Origin: Allobosea lupini
GTDB lineage: Bacteria > Pseudomonadota > Alphaproteobacteria > Rhizobiales > Beijerinckiaceae
Length of the DNA: 64,000 nt
Assembly: GCF_900109525.1 (NCBI RefSeq)
Contig: NZ_FOAN01000002.1
Location: 558,001 to 622,000 of the forward strand
Reading direction: 5' to 3'
Shown: positions 16,901-25,011 of the stretch, one piece after another
Layout: each line of letters begins with the position of its first letter
Numbering within the stretch: position 1 is the stretch's first letter
Translations under genes and position numbers: made by a program
Notes under the pieces: generated by a model
Database searches by the model: none
Seen by the model: the letters and a program-made list of their open reading frames with translations, nothing else
Told to the model about the DNA's origin: nothing

Positions 16901-16970
16901 CACCAGCGTCAAGAAGGAAGGCACGCTGGTCGAGGTCACCTTCCCGCCGCAACGGGTGCTGGCAAGCTGA
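13950..16970 (+). CDS. PdhS/DivJ/PleC-like PAS sensor histidine kinase
   Basis: A 1006-residue cytoplasmic histidine kinase without membrane segments. Order of parts: a weakly PAS-like N-terminal region; an acidic, Pro/Ala/Glu-rich stretch (about residues 275-400); a PAS-like segment near 495-590; a clear PAS domain at about 635-755 (DTATDGVVTVDGRGRILSLN); then HisKA with KISHEIRTPLNAIIGFAE (phospho-acceptor His786) and a HATPase with N, G1 (DTGIGM) and G2 (GGTGLGLPL) boxes. The dimerisation sequence is that of the PdhS/DivJ/PleC family, which acts on the response regulator DivK to set cell polarity and CtrA activity. Length and architecture fit PdhS best. A CtrA-like box and GANTC sites upstream support cell-cycle control. 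Confidence 0.82.
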   Translation: MSESGQDWNGLTGALALDPALAGFARDGALLLWPADGDAPAFANAGGRALLDAFGGAAKLPAATRERLRLLAGGLASPTALRLERLRLGASLAGLVTCGCKRIETDSGLALAIGVTASELRRLGITVPKGESAAVAAPSPAAPSAAPVMAGTTGESPEQPRRANLRFLWESDLDGTLVSLSQDFAALVGQKVASATQGRNWSALLASDVVDLEGDLATRLATSSTWSGRAVLWRVSPDEGARVELSGFPLFDSERNPAGFRGFGLTRSPANETFPRRETPEANVASLVPEADIPAAEPPIAAIAEAPTPAVPSIETAEAAPIEPARAEAGDDEIDGVPTDPDAPAEASSEPDETVEAQDAPAEPEASDDDATTEQAEDGGEAAKASEPPPAAEAPPANVVPLRNGHLAAVRPVLEPSKTLLSSAERNAFREIAKALGARIAGEEDEPGGPRLPVAAQLRVREKEANDAKDESSAAIPSTAAPVQPSAPEGRPRVANAHAEILDRLPIAVLVNRDETALYANRTLLDLLDYADLDDLSAAGGISTLIRGVSRSSDGAMILVDRKGGLISVDGRLSSVSWQGEPATLMAFRNSVPGGDLRMLTPEEAEEQELAAEFAAEEEEATSRVEQLRLEGQANDARVSELSAMLDTATDGVVTVDGRGRILSLNKSAEALFGYDQREVAGELFTLLFAPESHSPALDYLDGLIGGGVASLMNDGREVIGRVRQGGRIPLFMTMGRIAEGPDSKFCAVLRDITAWKKTEGELVEARKSAEKASAQKSDVLAKISHEIRTPLNAIIGFAEVMAEERFGPIENERYKEYLRDIHLSGGYVISLVNDLLDLAKIEAGKLDLDFVSVNLNEIALSAVNLLQPEAQRGRVVLRSGLAPKLPPVVADERSLRQIVINLLSNAVKFTDAGGQVIVSTALGDQGEAILRVRDTGIGMDDDEIKLALEPFRQVPTTRRSGGTGLGLPLTKALVEANRAALSITSVKKEGTLVEVTFPPQRVLAS

Positions 16971-17089
16971 GCGTCAACTGCGCGGACAGCGCCTCAATGC
17001 GCACGCCGGGGAAAGCGGAGCCGCGCATTGGCGCACGGCGCAGCTCGCTCTAGACTTCGCGCCCCTGCCCCCGATCGGTGAGCATCCGC

Positions 17090-18247
17090 ATGCAGTTCGC
17101 GCTCAGCGAAGAAGAAGAACTCATCCGCGAGAGCGCGCGCAAGCTCGCGGCGGACCGGCTGGCGCCATTGGCCGAGCAGCTCGACCGCGGCGAAGGCCGA
17201 GCCGAGTTCCTTGCCAACCTCAAGCTGCTCGCCGAAAACGGCTTCATGGCGCTCAACGTCAAGGGCCTGTTCGGCGGAACCGAGGCCGGCACCGTTTCCT
17301 TCGCCCTGGCGCTGGAGGAACTCGCCGCCGCCTGCGCCTCGACTGCGGTCACGACGTCGGTGACCAACATGGTCGGCGAAGTCATCCAGGCCGTCGGCAA
17401 CGAGGCGCAGAAATCGACCTATCTGCCGAAGCTGGCTGATGGCACCTATCCGGCCGGGGCCTTCTGCCTCACCGAGTCAGGGGCGGGCTCCGACCCCGCC
17501 GGCATGAAGCTGCGCGCCCGGCGCGACGGCGATAGCTACGTCCTCGATGGCCAGAAGATCTACATCACCTCCGGCGAATATGCCGGGCTCTTCGTCGTCT
17601 GGGGCGTGACCAATCCCGAGGCGCCGAAGGGCAAGGGCATCTCGGTCTTCCTGGTGCCGGCCGATACGCCCGGCGTCAGCATCGGCAAGGCCGAAAAGAA
17701 GATGGGCCAGACCGGCTCGGCGACCAACACCATCCATTTCGACGCCGCGCGCATCCCCGCCGCCAACCTGATGGGCAAGGAGAACGACGGCTTCCGCGTC
17801 GCCGTCGGCGAGCTCGCCGGCGGGCGCATCGGCGTCGCCTCGGTCTCGCTCGGCATCGCTCGCGCCGCGATGGACGCCGCCAAGTCCTATGCCCGCGAGC
17901 GCAAGCAGTTCGGGCAGGCGATCTCCGACTTCCAGGGCCTGCAGTGGATGATCGCCGACCGCGAGCTCGACCTGCACGCGGCGCGCCTCCTGATCCTCGA
18001 TGCCGCCGCGAAGAAGGATCGCGGCGAGCCCTTCGCCAAGGAGGCCTCGATGGCCAAGCTCTTCGCCTCGGAGGCGGCACATCGCTGCACCGATACGGCG
18101 ATCCAGATCCATGGCGGGGCCGGCTATTGCCGCGATTTCCCGGTCGAGCGCTATGCGCGCGACGCCCGCATCACCCGGATCTACGAAGGGACCTCCGAGA
18201 TCCAGCGCCTGATCATCGCGCGCGAGACCTTGCGTCAGCTCGGCTGA
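17090..18247 (+). CDS. Acyl-CoA dehydrogenase
   Basis: A 385-residue flavoenzyme that oxidises an acyl-CoA to the 2-enoyl-CoA and passes electrons to ETF. Seen: the N-terminal helical domain (FALSEEEELIRESARKLA), the FAD-contacting FCLTESGAGSDPAGMK, the IYITSGEYA strand and the C-terminal RDARITRIYEGTSEIQ with the catalytic-base glutamate (E366). ATG at 17090 is taken; an in-frame GTG four codons upstream is possible. ETF-ubiquinone oxidoreductase at 39597 would accept its electrons. Chain-length specificity is not clear. Confidence 0.9.
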   Translation: MQFALSEEEELIRESARKLAADRLAPLAEQLDRGEGRAEFLANLKLLAENGFMALNVKGLFGGTEAGTVSFALALEELAAACASTAVTTSVTNMVGEVIQAVGNEAQKSTYLPKLADGTYPAGAFCLTESGAGSDPAGMKLRARRDGDSYVLDGQKIYITSGEYAGLFVVWGVTNPEAPKGKGISVFLVPADTPGVSIGKAEKKMGQTGSATNTIHFDAARIPAANLMGKENDGFRVAVGELAGGRIGVASVSLGIARAAMDAAKSYARERKQFGQAISDFQGLQWMIADRELDLHAARLLILDAAAKKDRGEPFAKEASMAKLFASEAAHRCTDTAIQIHGGAGYCRDFPVERYARDARITRIYEGTSEIQRLIIARETLRQLG

Positions 18248-18315
18248 GCTTCGTAGAATTTTCTTCTTCGGGTCCCCGGATTCGGAGCTCATCCCCGTCT
18301 GCCGGAATCCTGCAC

Positions 18316-18978
18316 ATGTCCCTGACCATCTATGGCTGCTATCGCTCGCGCGCGACGCGCAATGTCTGGCTCGCCAACGAGCTAGGCATCACCTTCAAGC
18401 ATGTGCCGGTGATCCAGGCCTATCGCCTGCCCGATCCGAAGGCGGCCGATGCCCCCGTTCATACCCGCAGCGCCGAATTTCTCGAGGTCAATCCGAACGG
18501 TCATATCCCGTCGATCGACGATGACGGCTTCGTCATGCACGAATCGCTGGCGATCAACCTCTACCTCGCCCGCAAGCATGGTGGGCCGGTCGCGCCGAAG
18601 GACGTCCAGGAGGAGGGGCTCGCCGCGATGTGGGCGCTCTGGGCCGCGACCGAATGCGAGACGAACGCGCTCAACCTGACCTACCATCTCGCCGCCTATC
18701 CGCCGGAGAAGCGTGATCCGGCCATCGTCAGCAAGGCGCTCGAGGCGCTGGCCGCGCCATTCGCCGTGCTCGACAAGGCCCTGGCGGACGGCGGCGGCTA
18801 TGTCATGGGCGGGCGCTTCACCGTCGCCGACATCAATGTCGGCGAGGTCATCCGCTACGCCAAGCCGGCAACGCAGCTCTTCGATGCCGCGCCGAACGTC
18901 AAGGCCTGGCTCGACAAGCTGCACCAGCGCCCCGCCTTCAAGGCGATGTGGGCGGCGCGCGATGCGGAGCCGGCATAA
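18316..18978 (+). CDS. Glutathione S-transferase family protein
   Basis: A 220-residue GST with an N-terminal thioredoxin-fold domain (about residues 1-88; LTIYGCYRSRATRNVWLANELG) containing the glutathione-binding NPNGHIPSIDDDG and HESLAINLYLA, and a C-terminal helical domain with the conserved GRFTVADINVGEV. The segment YGCYRSRATRN offers a serine/cysteine near the usual catalytic position. It starts 68 bp after the acyl-CoA dehydrogenase on the same strand. A longer upstream frame overlaps that gene and is rejected. The substrate is unknown. Confidence 0.87.
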   Translation: MSLTIYGCYRSRATRNVWLANELGITFKHVPVIQAYRLPDPKAADAPVHTRSAEFLEVNPNGHIPSIDDDGFVMHESLAINLYLARKHGGPVAPKDVQEEGLAAMWALWAATECETNALNLTYHLAAYPPEKRDPAIVSKALEALAAPFAVLDKALADGGGYVMGGRFTVADINVGEVIRYAKPATQLFDAAPNVKAWLDKLHQRPAFKAMWAARDAEPA

Positions 18979-19062
18979 CGCTCTGGCGGAAATCGGGTGG
19001 CCGGGTCCTGCCCGGCCACCTACTGACGCAGGATGACCGGCCCTGCGAGGACAGATTGCGCC

Positions 19063-20004
19063 ATGACACAGCCAACCTCTGCTCCCTCGCTCCGCATGGG
19101 CCCGACCGAATGGCTCCTGCTCGTCGCCCTCTCGATCCTGTGGGGCGGTTCGTTCTTCTTCAACAAGATCACCGTGGCGGAATGGCCGCCCTTCGCCGTC
19201 GTGCAGGTCCGCGTCGGGCTCGCGGCGCTGGCGCTGCTGCTGGTGGTGCGGATCACCGGGCACTCGATGGCGGTCGGCCGCAGCGTCTGGCTTGCCTTCT
19301 TCGGCATGGGCATCCTCAACAACCTGATCCCGTTCAGCCTGTTTCTCTGGGGTCAGCAGCAGATCGCCAGCGGCCTCGCCTCGATCCTGAACGCAACCAC
19401 GCCGATCTTCTCGGTGCTGGTGATGCACTGCTTCGCCTATGAGAAGGCGACCGGGCTGAAGCTCGGCGGCGTCCTGGCTGGCCTCGTCGGCGTCGGCATC
19501 CTGATGGGTCCCGATGCACTCGGAGGCCTCGGCTCCAACCTGGCGGCGCAGCTCGCCTGCGTCCTCGCCGCGGTGTCCTATGCCTTTTCCGGCCTGTTCG
19601 GACGGCGCTTCCGCGGCATGCCGCCGCTCGTCGCCGCCACGGGGCAGCTCACGGCCTCGACGGTGATGATCGTCCCGATCGTCTTTTTCCTGCATCCGCC
19701 GTGGACGCTGCCGGTGCCCTCGCAGCAGGCGATCCTGGCGGCGGTCGGCCTCGCCCTGATCTCGACGGCGCTGGCCTACATCCTCTTCTTCAGGATCATG
19801 CGCACAGCCGGGCCCAGCAACGTCATGCTGGTGACCTTCCTGATCCCGGTCAGCGCCATACTGCTCGGCTCCGGGCTTCTTGGAGAAGAGCTTCTGCCCC
19901 GCCATTTCGCCGGCATGGCGGCGATCTTTGTCGGGCTTGCCCTGATCGACGGCCGCGTGGCCGGGTTATGGAGCAGGCGGCGGGCGAACCTACCGACAGC
20001 TTGA
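19063..20004 (+). CDS. EamA/DMT family transporter
   Basis: A 313-residue inner-membrane protein of the drug/metabolite transporter superfamily with ten predicted helices arranged as two EamA repeats. The first begins WLLLVALSILWGGSFFFNKIT, the second around LACVLAAVSYAFSGLFGRR. It has typical in-frame helices such as LISTALAYILFFRIM. ATG at 19063 places the first helix about 10 residues in; an alternative ATG at 19033 adds ten residues. Members export amino acids or related metabolites; the cargo is not predictable. Confidence 0.87.
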   Translation: MTQPTSAPSLRMGPTEWLLLVALSILWGGSFFFNKITVAEWPPFAVVQVRVGLAALALLLVVRITGHSMAVGRSVWLAFFGMGILNNLIPFSLFLWGQQQIASGLASILNATTPIFSVLVMHCFAYEKATGLKLGGVLAGLVGVGILMGPDALGGLGSNLAAQLACVLAAVSYAFSGLFGRRFRGMPPLVAATGQLTASTVMIVPIVFFLHPPWTLPVPSQQAILAAVGLALISTALAYILFFRIMRTAGPSNVMLVTFLIPVSAILLGSGLLGEELLPRHFAGMAAIFVGLALIDGRVAGLWSRRRANLPTA

Positions 20005-20236
20005 CCAGCTTCGGCCGGCGTCCATAAACTCCTGTAAAATCAATTCATTGCGCTCGGCTCAAGCATGCGAGCGGCGTTCACCCCTGTGGACACCCTTCCC
20101 GTTGCAGCAAGCTTTGTTGCCAATAAATTATGAATTGCTCTAGGGTCGCAAAACCGGCGGATAGCGCTAAAGGGCATAACCGAAACAACTGGCAGATATC
20201 ACAAAAAGCGATACGCCAGAGGGGAGCGCGACAACC
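20005..20236. other. Promoter region of the LysR-tct unit
   Basis: A 232-bp gap, clearly AT-richer than its surroundings from about 20025. It contains the AT-rich run AATAAATTATGAATT (20120-20134), which could host a LysR T-N11-A type site, but no palindrome is strong enough to name. It should carry the promoter of the downstream regulator and transporter genes. Confidence 0.4.
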
Positions 20237-21226
20237 ATGGACCTGCGGCAACTGCGATGTTTCATCGCGGTGGCGGAAGAGCTGCACTTCGGCCGGGCGG
20301 CCGAGCGGCTCGGCCTCGCACCACCAGCCCTTTCACGCCAGATCAGCGCGCTCGAGGACGAGCTCGGCGTCAGCCTGCTGACGCGCACCACCCGGCAGGT
20401 CGCGCTCACGCGCGCCGGCCTGATCATGCTCGAGGAAGCCAAGGCCATCCTCGTCCGGATGGAACGCGCATCGCGCTCGGTGCGCGAAGCGTCGCTGGCC
20501 TCGAGCAAGGTCCTGCGTGTCGGCGCGATCGACGCGGCCTCGTCGAGTTTCGTGCCGGAAGCGCTGGTGACGTTCCGCTCGCGCCATCCCGGCATCGAGA
20601 TCAAGTTCGTCGAGGCGATGACGGCGCCGCTGGTGCAGATGCTGGAGGCCGGCAAGCTCGACCTCGCTCTGCTGCGCCCGCCGCGCAAGCCGACCGACTG
20701 CGCCTTCGAGATTCTGCGCGTCGAGCGGCCGATCGTGGTGCTGAGCGAGAGCCACCCGCTCGCGGCGCGTGAATTCCTGACCATGCAGGACCTGGTCGGT
20801 GAGCCCTTCGTCGTACCGTCGAAGCGGATCCGCCCCTTCGCCTACGACCTCGTCATGGCTTATTTCGAGAGCGTCGGGGCGGTGCCAAACGTCACCATCG
20901 AGGCGACCGAGAAGCCGGCGATGATGTCCGCGGTCGCAGCCGGCCTCGGCATGGCGCTGGCGCCTGACTGGGTCTCGCGGCTGAGCTTTCCAGGCGTCAC
21001 CATGCGGCGCCTGCGCGGCGCGCTGCTCGACCCGCCGCCGCCGGGGGCCCTCGTCGGCGTTGCCTGGCGGCCGCACCAGAAGCTCTCCGCCCGCGACGAC
21101 TTCCTCGCCATTCTGCGCGAGAGCGTGACATTGATCGACGACGGCAACGTCCTGCCGTTCAGCGTAACCGGGCGCGGCAGGAAGCCTGCCGCACGCACAG
21201 CAACCACCCGAGCCGGAGGACATTGA
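20237..21226 (+). CDS. LysR family transcriptional regulator
   Basis: A 329-residue LysR-type regulator. The winged helix-turn-helix is standard (MDLRQLRCFIAVAEELHFGRAAERLG, then APPALSRQISALEDELG), followed by a substrate-binding-like effector domain from about residue 90. The stop codon overlaps the tctB start (TGATG), so this regulator is translated in series with the transporter it probably controls. That is unusual, since LysR genes are more often divergent from their targets. Confidence 0.9.
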   Translation: MDLRQLRCFIAVAEELHFGRAAERLGLAPPALSRQISALEDELGVSLLTRTTRQVALTRAGLIMLEEAKAILVRMERASRSVREASLASSKVLRVGAIDAASSSFVPEALVTFRSRHPGIEIKFVEAMTAPLVQMLEAGKLDLALLRPPRKPTDCAFEILRVERPIVVLSESHPLAAREFLTMQDLVGEPFVVPSKRIRPFAYDLVMAYFESVGAVPNVTIEATEKPAMMSAVAAGLGMALAPDWVSRLSFPGVTMRRLRGALLDPPPPGALVGVAWRPHQKLSARDDFLAILRESVTLIDDGNVLPFSVTGRGRKPAARTATTRAGGH

Positions 21227-21744
21227 TGAGTCTGAACAAGATCGACGCGGCGCGAGGTTGGCGTATCCGCTCGACACAGGACCTGGCCGCCGGCCTGTTC
21301 ATGATCGTGCTGGCCGGACTGGCGCTGTTCCTGTCGCGCGACCTGGCGACCGGGACGCTGCGCCAGATCGGCCCGGGCATGCTGCCCAAGGCCTTCGCCT
21401 GGATCTGTGCCGGGCTCGGTGCGCTGCTTGCGTTCAACTCGCTGCGCTACAATGGCGACAAACTCGCCGGCTGGTCCTGGCGCGGCGTCATCTTCGTGCT
21501 CGGCGCGGCGGTTGTCTTCGGCCTGACGATCCGCGGCTTCGAGATCGGACCGCTCAAGGTGCCGCAGCTCGGCATGCTGGTGTCCGGTCCGCTCGTCGTG
21601 CTCATCTCCGGCCTCGCCGCCGAGGATGTCAGGCTCAAGGAGCTGGTGATCTTCGCCATTGCGATGACGACCGGCTGCGCCCTCCTGTTCAAATACGCGC
21701 TGGGTCTGCCGATCCCGCTGGCGCCCTGGCTGCTGGGAATCTGA
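21226..21744 (+). CDS. tctB: Tripartite tricarboxylate transporter, small membrane subunit TctB
   Basis: A 172-residue protein with four hydrophobic segments (GLFMIVLAGLALFLS, FAWICAGLGALLAF and two later), the layout of TctB, the small membrane subunit of tripartite tricarboxylate transporters. GGAGGA at 21215-21220 precedes ATG at 21226, which shares one base with the LysR stop. The large subunit TctA follows after three bases. Confidence 0.88.
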   Translation: MSLNKIDAARGWRIRSTQDLAAGLFMIVLAGLALFLSRDLATGTLRQIGPGMLPKAFAWICAGLGALLAFNSLRYNGDKLAGWSWRGVIFVLGAAVVFGLTIRGFEIGPLKVPQLGMLVSGPLVVLISGLAAEDVRLKELVIFAIAMTTGCALLFKYALGLPIPLAPWLLGI

Positions 21745-21747
21745 GCC

Positions 21748-23250
21748 ATGACCGAGATGTTCGCGAATCTCTCGCTCGGCTTCGGCGTCGCATTGACGCT
21801 GAAGAACATCGCGCTCTGCTTCGTCGGCTGCCTCGTCGGCACGCTGATCGGCGTGCTCCCCGGCGTCGGCCCGATCGCCACCATCGCGATGCTGTTGCCG
21901 ATCACCTTCGGGCTCGATCCGGTCGGCGCGCTGATCATGCTGGCGGGCATCTATTACGGCGCCCAATATGGCGGCTCGACCACCGCGATCCTGGTCAACA
22001 TCCCCGGCGAGGCGACCGCGGTCGTCACCACGCTCGACGGCCACCAGATGGCCAAGCAGGGCCGCGCCGGCGTGGCGCTCGGCACCGCCGCGATCGGCTC
22101 GTTCGTCGCCGGCTGCTTCGCGACCCTGATCATCGCGGCGCTCGGCGCGCCGCTGACCAAGCTGGCGCTGCTGTTTGGTCCAGCCGAGTACTTCTCGCTG
22201 ATGGTGATGGGCCTGTGCTTTGCCGTCGTGCTAGCGCGTGGCTCGATCCTCAAGGCCTTCTGCATGATCATGCTCGGCCTCCTGCTCTCAACCGTCGGCA
22301 CCGACCTGGAGACCGGCCAGGAGCGCATGACCTTCGGCTTCCCGCCCCTCTCCGACGGCATCGACTTCGCCGTGCTGGCGATGGGCGTGTTCGGCTTCGC
22401 CGAGGTGCTGCGCAATCTGGAGAACCCGGAGACGCGCGACGTCGTTCGTACCAAGATCGGCCGCCTGCTGCCGAGTTGGGAGGACATCAAGCAGTCCATA
22501 GCGCCGTGCCTGCGCGGCACCTTCATCGGCGGCACGCTCGGCATCCTGCCCGGCAACGGCGCCGTGCTCGGCCCCTTCGCCAGCTATACGATCGAGAAGA
22601 AACTCGCCAAAGACCCCTCGCGCTTCGGCAGGGGCGCGATCGAGGGCGTGGCGGGTCCGGAATCGGCCAACAACGCCGGCGCGCAGACCGCCTTCATCCC
22701 GCTGCTCACCCTCGGCATCCCGCCGAATGCGGTGATGGCGCTGATGGTCGGCGCGATGACGATCCACGGCATCATCCCCGGCCCGCAGGTCATGACCAAG
22801 AACCCCGACCTGTTCTGGGGCATGATCGCCTCGATGTGGATCGGCAACCTGATGCTGCTGATCATCAACCTGCCGCTGGTCGGCGTCTGGGTGAAGCTGC
22901 TGCAGGTGCCCTACCGCCTGATGTTCCCGGCGATCCTGATCTTCTGCTCGATCGGCATCTACTCGGTGAACAACCAGCCGGTCGACGTCGCCTTCACCGC
23001 GCTGTTCGGCCTGTTCGGCTATCTCCTGATCAAGCTCGGCTTCGAGCCGGCCCCGATGCTGCTCGGCTTCGTGCTCGGCAAGCTGATGGAAGAGAAGCTG
23101 CGCCAGGCGCTGATCATCTCGCGCGGCTCGTTCATGACCTTCATCGAGCGGCCGATCTCGGCCGGCCTGCTGCTGGTCGCCGTCGCCATCCTCGTCATCG
23201 CGCTGCTGCCGTCGATGTCGAAAAAGCGCGACGAGGTCTTCACCGAATGA
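21748..23250 (+). CDS. tctA: Tripartite tricarboxylate transporter, large permease TctA
   Basis: A 500-residue integral membrane permease with about twelve helices. Family hallmarks are present: the glycine-rich GTLIGVLPGVGPIATIAMLLP near residue 35, YYGAQYGGSTTAILVNIPGE and the later mirrored GTLGILPGNGAVLGP and ESANNAGAQTAFIPLLTLG. Uptake is driven by an ion gradient, with a periplasmic binding protein delivering substrate. It is tightly linked to tctB and followed by tctC after 61 bp. Substrates in the family include citrate, other carboxylates and aromatic acids. Confidence 0.93.
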   Translation: MTEMFANLSLGFGVALTLKNIALCFVGCLVGTLIGVLPGVGPIATIAMLLPITFGLDPVGALIMLAGIYYGAQYGGSTTAILVNIPGEATAVVTTLDGHQMAKQGRAGVALGTAAIGSFVAGCFATLIIAALGAPLTKLALLFGPAEYFSLMVMGLCFAVVLARGSILKAFCMIMLGLLLSTVGTDLETGQERMTFGFPPLSDGIDFAVLAMGVFGFAEVLRNLENPETRDVVRTKIGRLLPSWEDIKQSIAPCLRGTFIGGTLGILPGNGAVLGPFASYTIEKKLAKDPSRFGRGAIEGVAGPESANNAGAQTAFIPLLTLGIPPNAVMALMVGAMTIHGIIPGPQVMTKNPDLFWGMIASMWIGNLMLLIINLPLVGVWVKLLQVPYRLMFPAILIFCSIGIYSVNNQPVDVAFTALFGLFGYLLIKLGFEPAPMLLGFVLGKLMEEKLRQALIISRGSFMTFIERPISAGLLLVAVAILVIALLPSMSKKRDEVFTE

Positions 23251-23311
23251 CGGGGTTGTCGCACGCCCCCGGTTTCCCATCTTCAACATATATCGTCAGG
23301 GAGGATTACCC

Positions 23312-24283
23312 ATGAAGACACTCGCCCTCGGTCTCGCCGCAGCGCTCGCCTTGGCGCTGCCGGCGCAGGCCCAGTCCAAATATCCGGAGCGCCCGATCAC
23401 CATGATCGTGCCCTTCGCCGCCGGCGGCCCGACCGACATCATCGCCCGCATCGTCAGCGAGAACATGTCGAAGACGCTCGGCCAACAGATCGTGGTGGAG
23501 AACGTCGCCGGCGCCGGTGGCACCACCGGCATCACCCGCGCGGTGACCGCGGCGCCGGATGGCTACACCATCGCGATGGGGCACCTCGGCACCTTCTCGG
23601 CGGCTCCGGCGACCTATCCCGGCCTGAAGTACGACCCGATCAACGGCATGCAGACGATCGGCCTCGCCGGCGGCACGCCGATCCTGATCGTCGCCAAGAA
23701 GGCCTTCGCGCCGAAGGACCTCAAGGAGTTCGTCGCCTATGTGAAGGCGAACTCCGACAAGGTGAACGAAGCCCATGCCGGCGTGGGCTCGGTATCCTGG
23801 ACGACCTGCACCCTGCTCAAGGGCCAGCTCGGCGTGCCGAAGCTGAACTCGGTCGCCTATCGCGGCACGGGTCCGGCGCTGAACGACCTCGTTTCCGGCC
23901 AGGTCGATTTCATGTGCGACCAGATCGTCAGCGTCGCCGAGCAGATCAAGGCCGGCACGATCAAGGCCTATGCGGTCGCTTCGGCGGAGCGCTCGCCTGC
24001 CCTGCCGGACGTGCCGACCACCAAGGAAGCCGGGCTGCCGGAGTACCAGATCGAGGCCTGGAACGGCATCGCCGCTCCGAAGGGCCTGCCGAAGGAGGCC
24101 GTCGACAAGCTGGTCGACGCACTCGACAAGGCGCTGAACGACGAGACTGTCAAGAAGCGCCTGCTCGATCTCGGTACCGTGCTGCCGACCAAGGAAGAGC
24201 GCACCCCGGCCGGCTTCGCTGCGCTGATCAAGCGCGATGCCGACAAGCTCTCGCCGGTGCTGTCCGCCGCGCCGAAGCAGTGA
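23312..24283 (+). CDS. tctC: Bug/TctC-type periplasmic substrate-binding protein
   Basis: A 323-residue extracytoplasmic solute receptor of the Bug family. A signal peptide (KTLALGLAAALALALPAQAQ) leads to the family opening YPERPITMIVPFAAGGPTDIIAR, followed by VVENVAGAGGTTG and the DVPTTKEAGLPEY region that shapes the carboxylate-binding pocket. AGGGAGG before the ATG is a strong ribosome site. It completes the tctBAC system, and a clear terminator follows. The ligand is not evident; Bug proteins bind small carboxylates or amino-acid-like acids. Confidence 0.92.
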   Translation: MKTLALGLAAALALALPAQAQSKYPERPITMIVPFAAGGPTDIIARIVSENMSKTLGQQIVVENVAGAGGTTGITRAVTAAPDGYTIAMGHLGTFSAAPATYPGLKYDPINGMQTIGLAGGTPILIVAKKAFAPKDLKEFVAYVKANSDKVNEAHAGVGSVSWTTCTLLKGQLGVPKLNSVAYRGTGPALNDLVSGQVDFMCDQIVSVAEQIKAGTIKAYAVASAERSPALPDVPTTKEAGLPEYQIEAWNGIAAPKGLPKEAVDKLVDALDKALNDETVKKRLLDLGTVLPTKEERTPAGFAALIKRDADKLSPVLSAAPKQ

Positions 24284-24307
24284 ATCGGTAGACGACAAGG
24301 CTTATCG

Positions 24308-24338
24308 ACGGCGGGCTTCACGGCCCGCCGTTTTCTTT
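24308..24338 (+). terminator. Intrinsic terminator after tctC
   Basis: ACGGCGGGC-TTCACG-GCCCGCCGT followed by TTTTCTTTT. It separates tctBAC from the ureidoglycolate lyase gene. Confidence 0.9.
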
Positions 24339-24363
24339 TGGCCCTGACGCACTAGGATGCGGC

Positions 24364-24909
24364 ATGCGCCGCGTTGCCCTGCCCATCTCCCCGCTCTCCG
24401 CCGAAGCCTTCGCTCCGTACGGCCGTGTCCTGTCTCCATCGGGAGAGCGCGATACCGGCCGCGAGGGCTACGACATCTGGATCCAGCCTTTCGCCGCCGA
24501 AAGCCGGCCGCGGCTGCAGATCGTGCGCTACCATGCACGTCCCTTCGTGGTCGCCCTGATCGAGCGGCATCTGCATGTCACCGAGGCGCGCCAGCCGCTC
24601 GGCGGACCGCCCGCCATCATCGTCGTCGCCGAGCCCTCCGACACACCGCCGGCGCCCGAGACGCTGCGCGCCTTTCGGCTCGACGGCGAAGGCGTGCTGT
24701 TCCATCGTGGCACCTGGCACGCGATCGACGCCTATCCCGAGCACGGCAGCCACGCCGACTTCCTGTTCCTGTCGGAGGAAGCGACGGTGAACGAGCTGTT
24801 CGACAATCCCGGCCGCGCCCCCCGACGCACCCAGGTGCACGATTTTCAAGCGGCCGGCATCGAGCTCGTGATCGATGCCAACGCCTTGTTCGAGCGGGCA
24901 AACCCCTAA
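24364..24909 (+). CDS. allA: Ureidoglycolate lyase (AllA family)
   Basis: A 181-residue cupin-fold protein of the AllA family, which splits ureidoglycolate into glyoxylate and urea in purine/allantoin degradation. Seen: an N-terminal PISPLSAEAFAPYGRVL typical of the family, a middle strand region IVRYHARPFVVALIERHLH with metal-type histidines, and FHRGTWHAIDAYPEHGSHADFLFL near the C-terminus. Length is normal. It stands alone between a terminator and the DUF1236 gene; no allantoinase or allantoicase gene is in the window. Confidence 0.85.
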   Translation: MRRVALPISPLSAEAFAPYGRVLSPSGERDTGREGYDIWIQPFAAESRPRLQIVRYHARPFVVALIERHLHVTEARQPLGGPPAIIVVAEPSDTPPAPETLRAFRLDGEGVLFHRGTWHAIDAYPEHGSHADFLFLSEEATVNELFDNPGRAPRRTQVHDFQAAGIELVIDANALFERANP

Positions 24910-24948
24910 CGCTTGTCACGATTGTTCACACCTCGTGACCGCCTGCGC

Positions 24949-24973
24949 GGAACCTGAGGCAGAGCTTCCCGTT
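24949..24973 (+). promoter_or_regulatory. EcfG-type general stress promoter
   Basis: GGAAC (24949-24953), 16 bases, CGTT (24970-24973). This is the alphaproteobacterial EcfG/SigT consensus with correct spacing. It lies 38 bp before the DUF1236 gene. Confidence 0.7.
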
Positions 24974-25011
24974 TCCCTCCCCGAGGTTCCCATTCTGGAA
25001 GGAGAACGGAT

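Noticed and set aside
14808..16952. Minus-strand 714-residue ORF
   Set aside because: Antisense shadow of the histidine kinase.
21258..23315. Plus-strand 685-residue ORF overlapping tctB and tctA
   Set aside because: Frame-shifted reading of tctBA; Arg/Ala/Asp-rich, no membrane helices.
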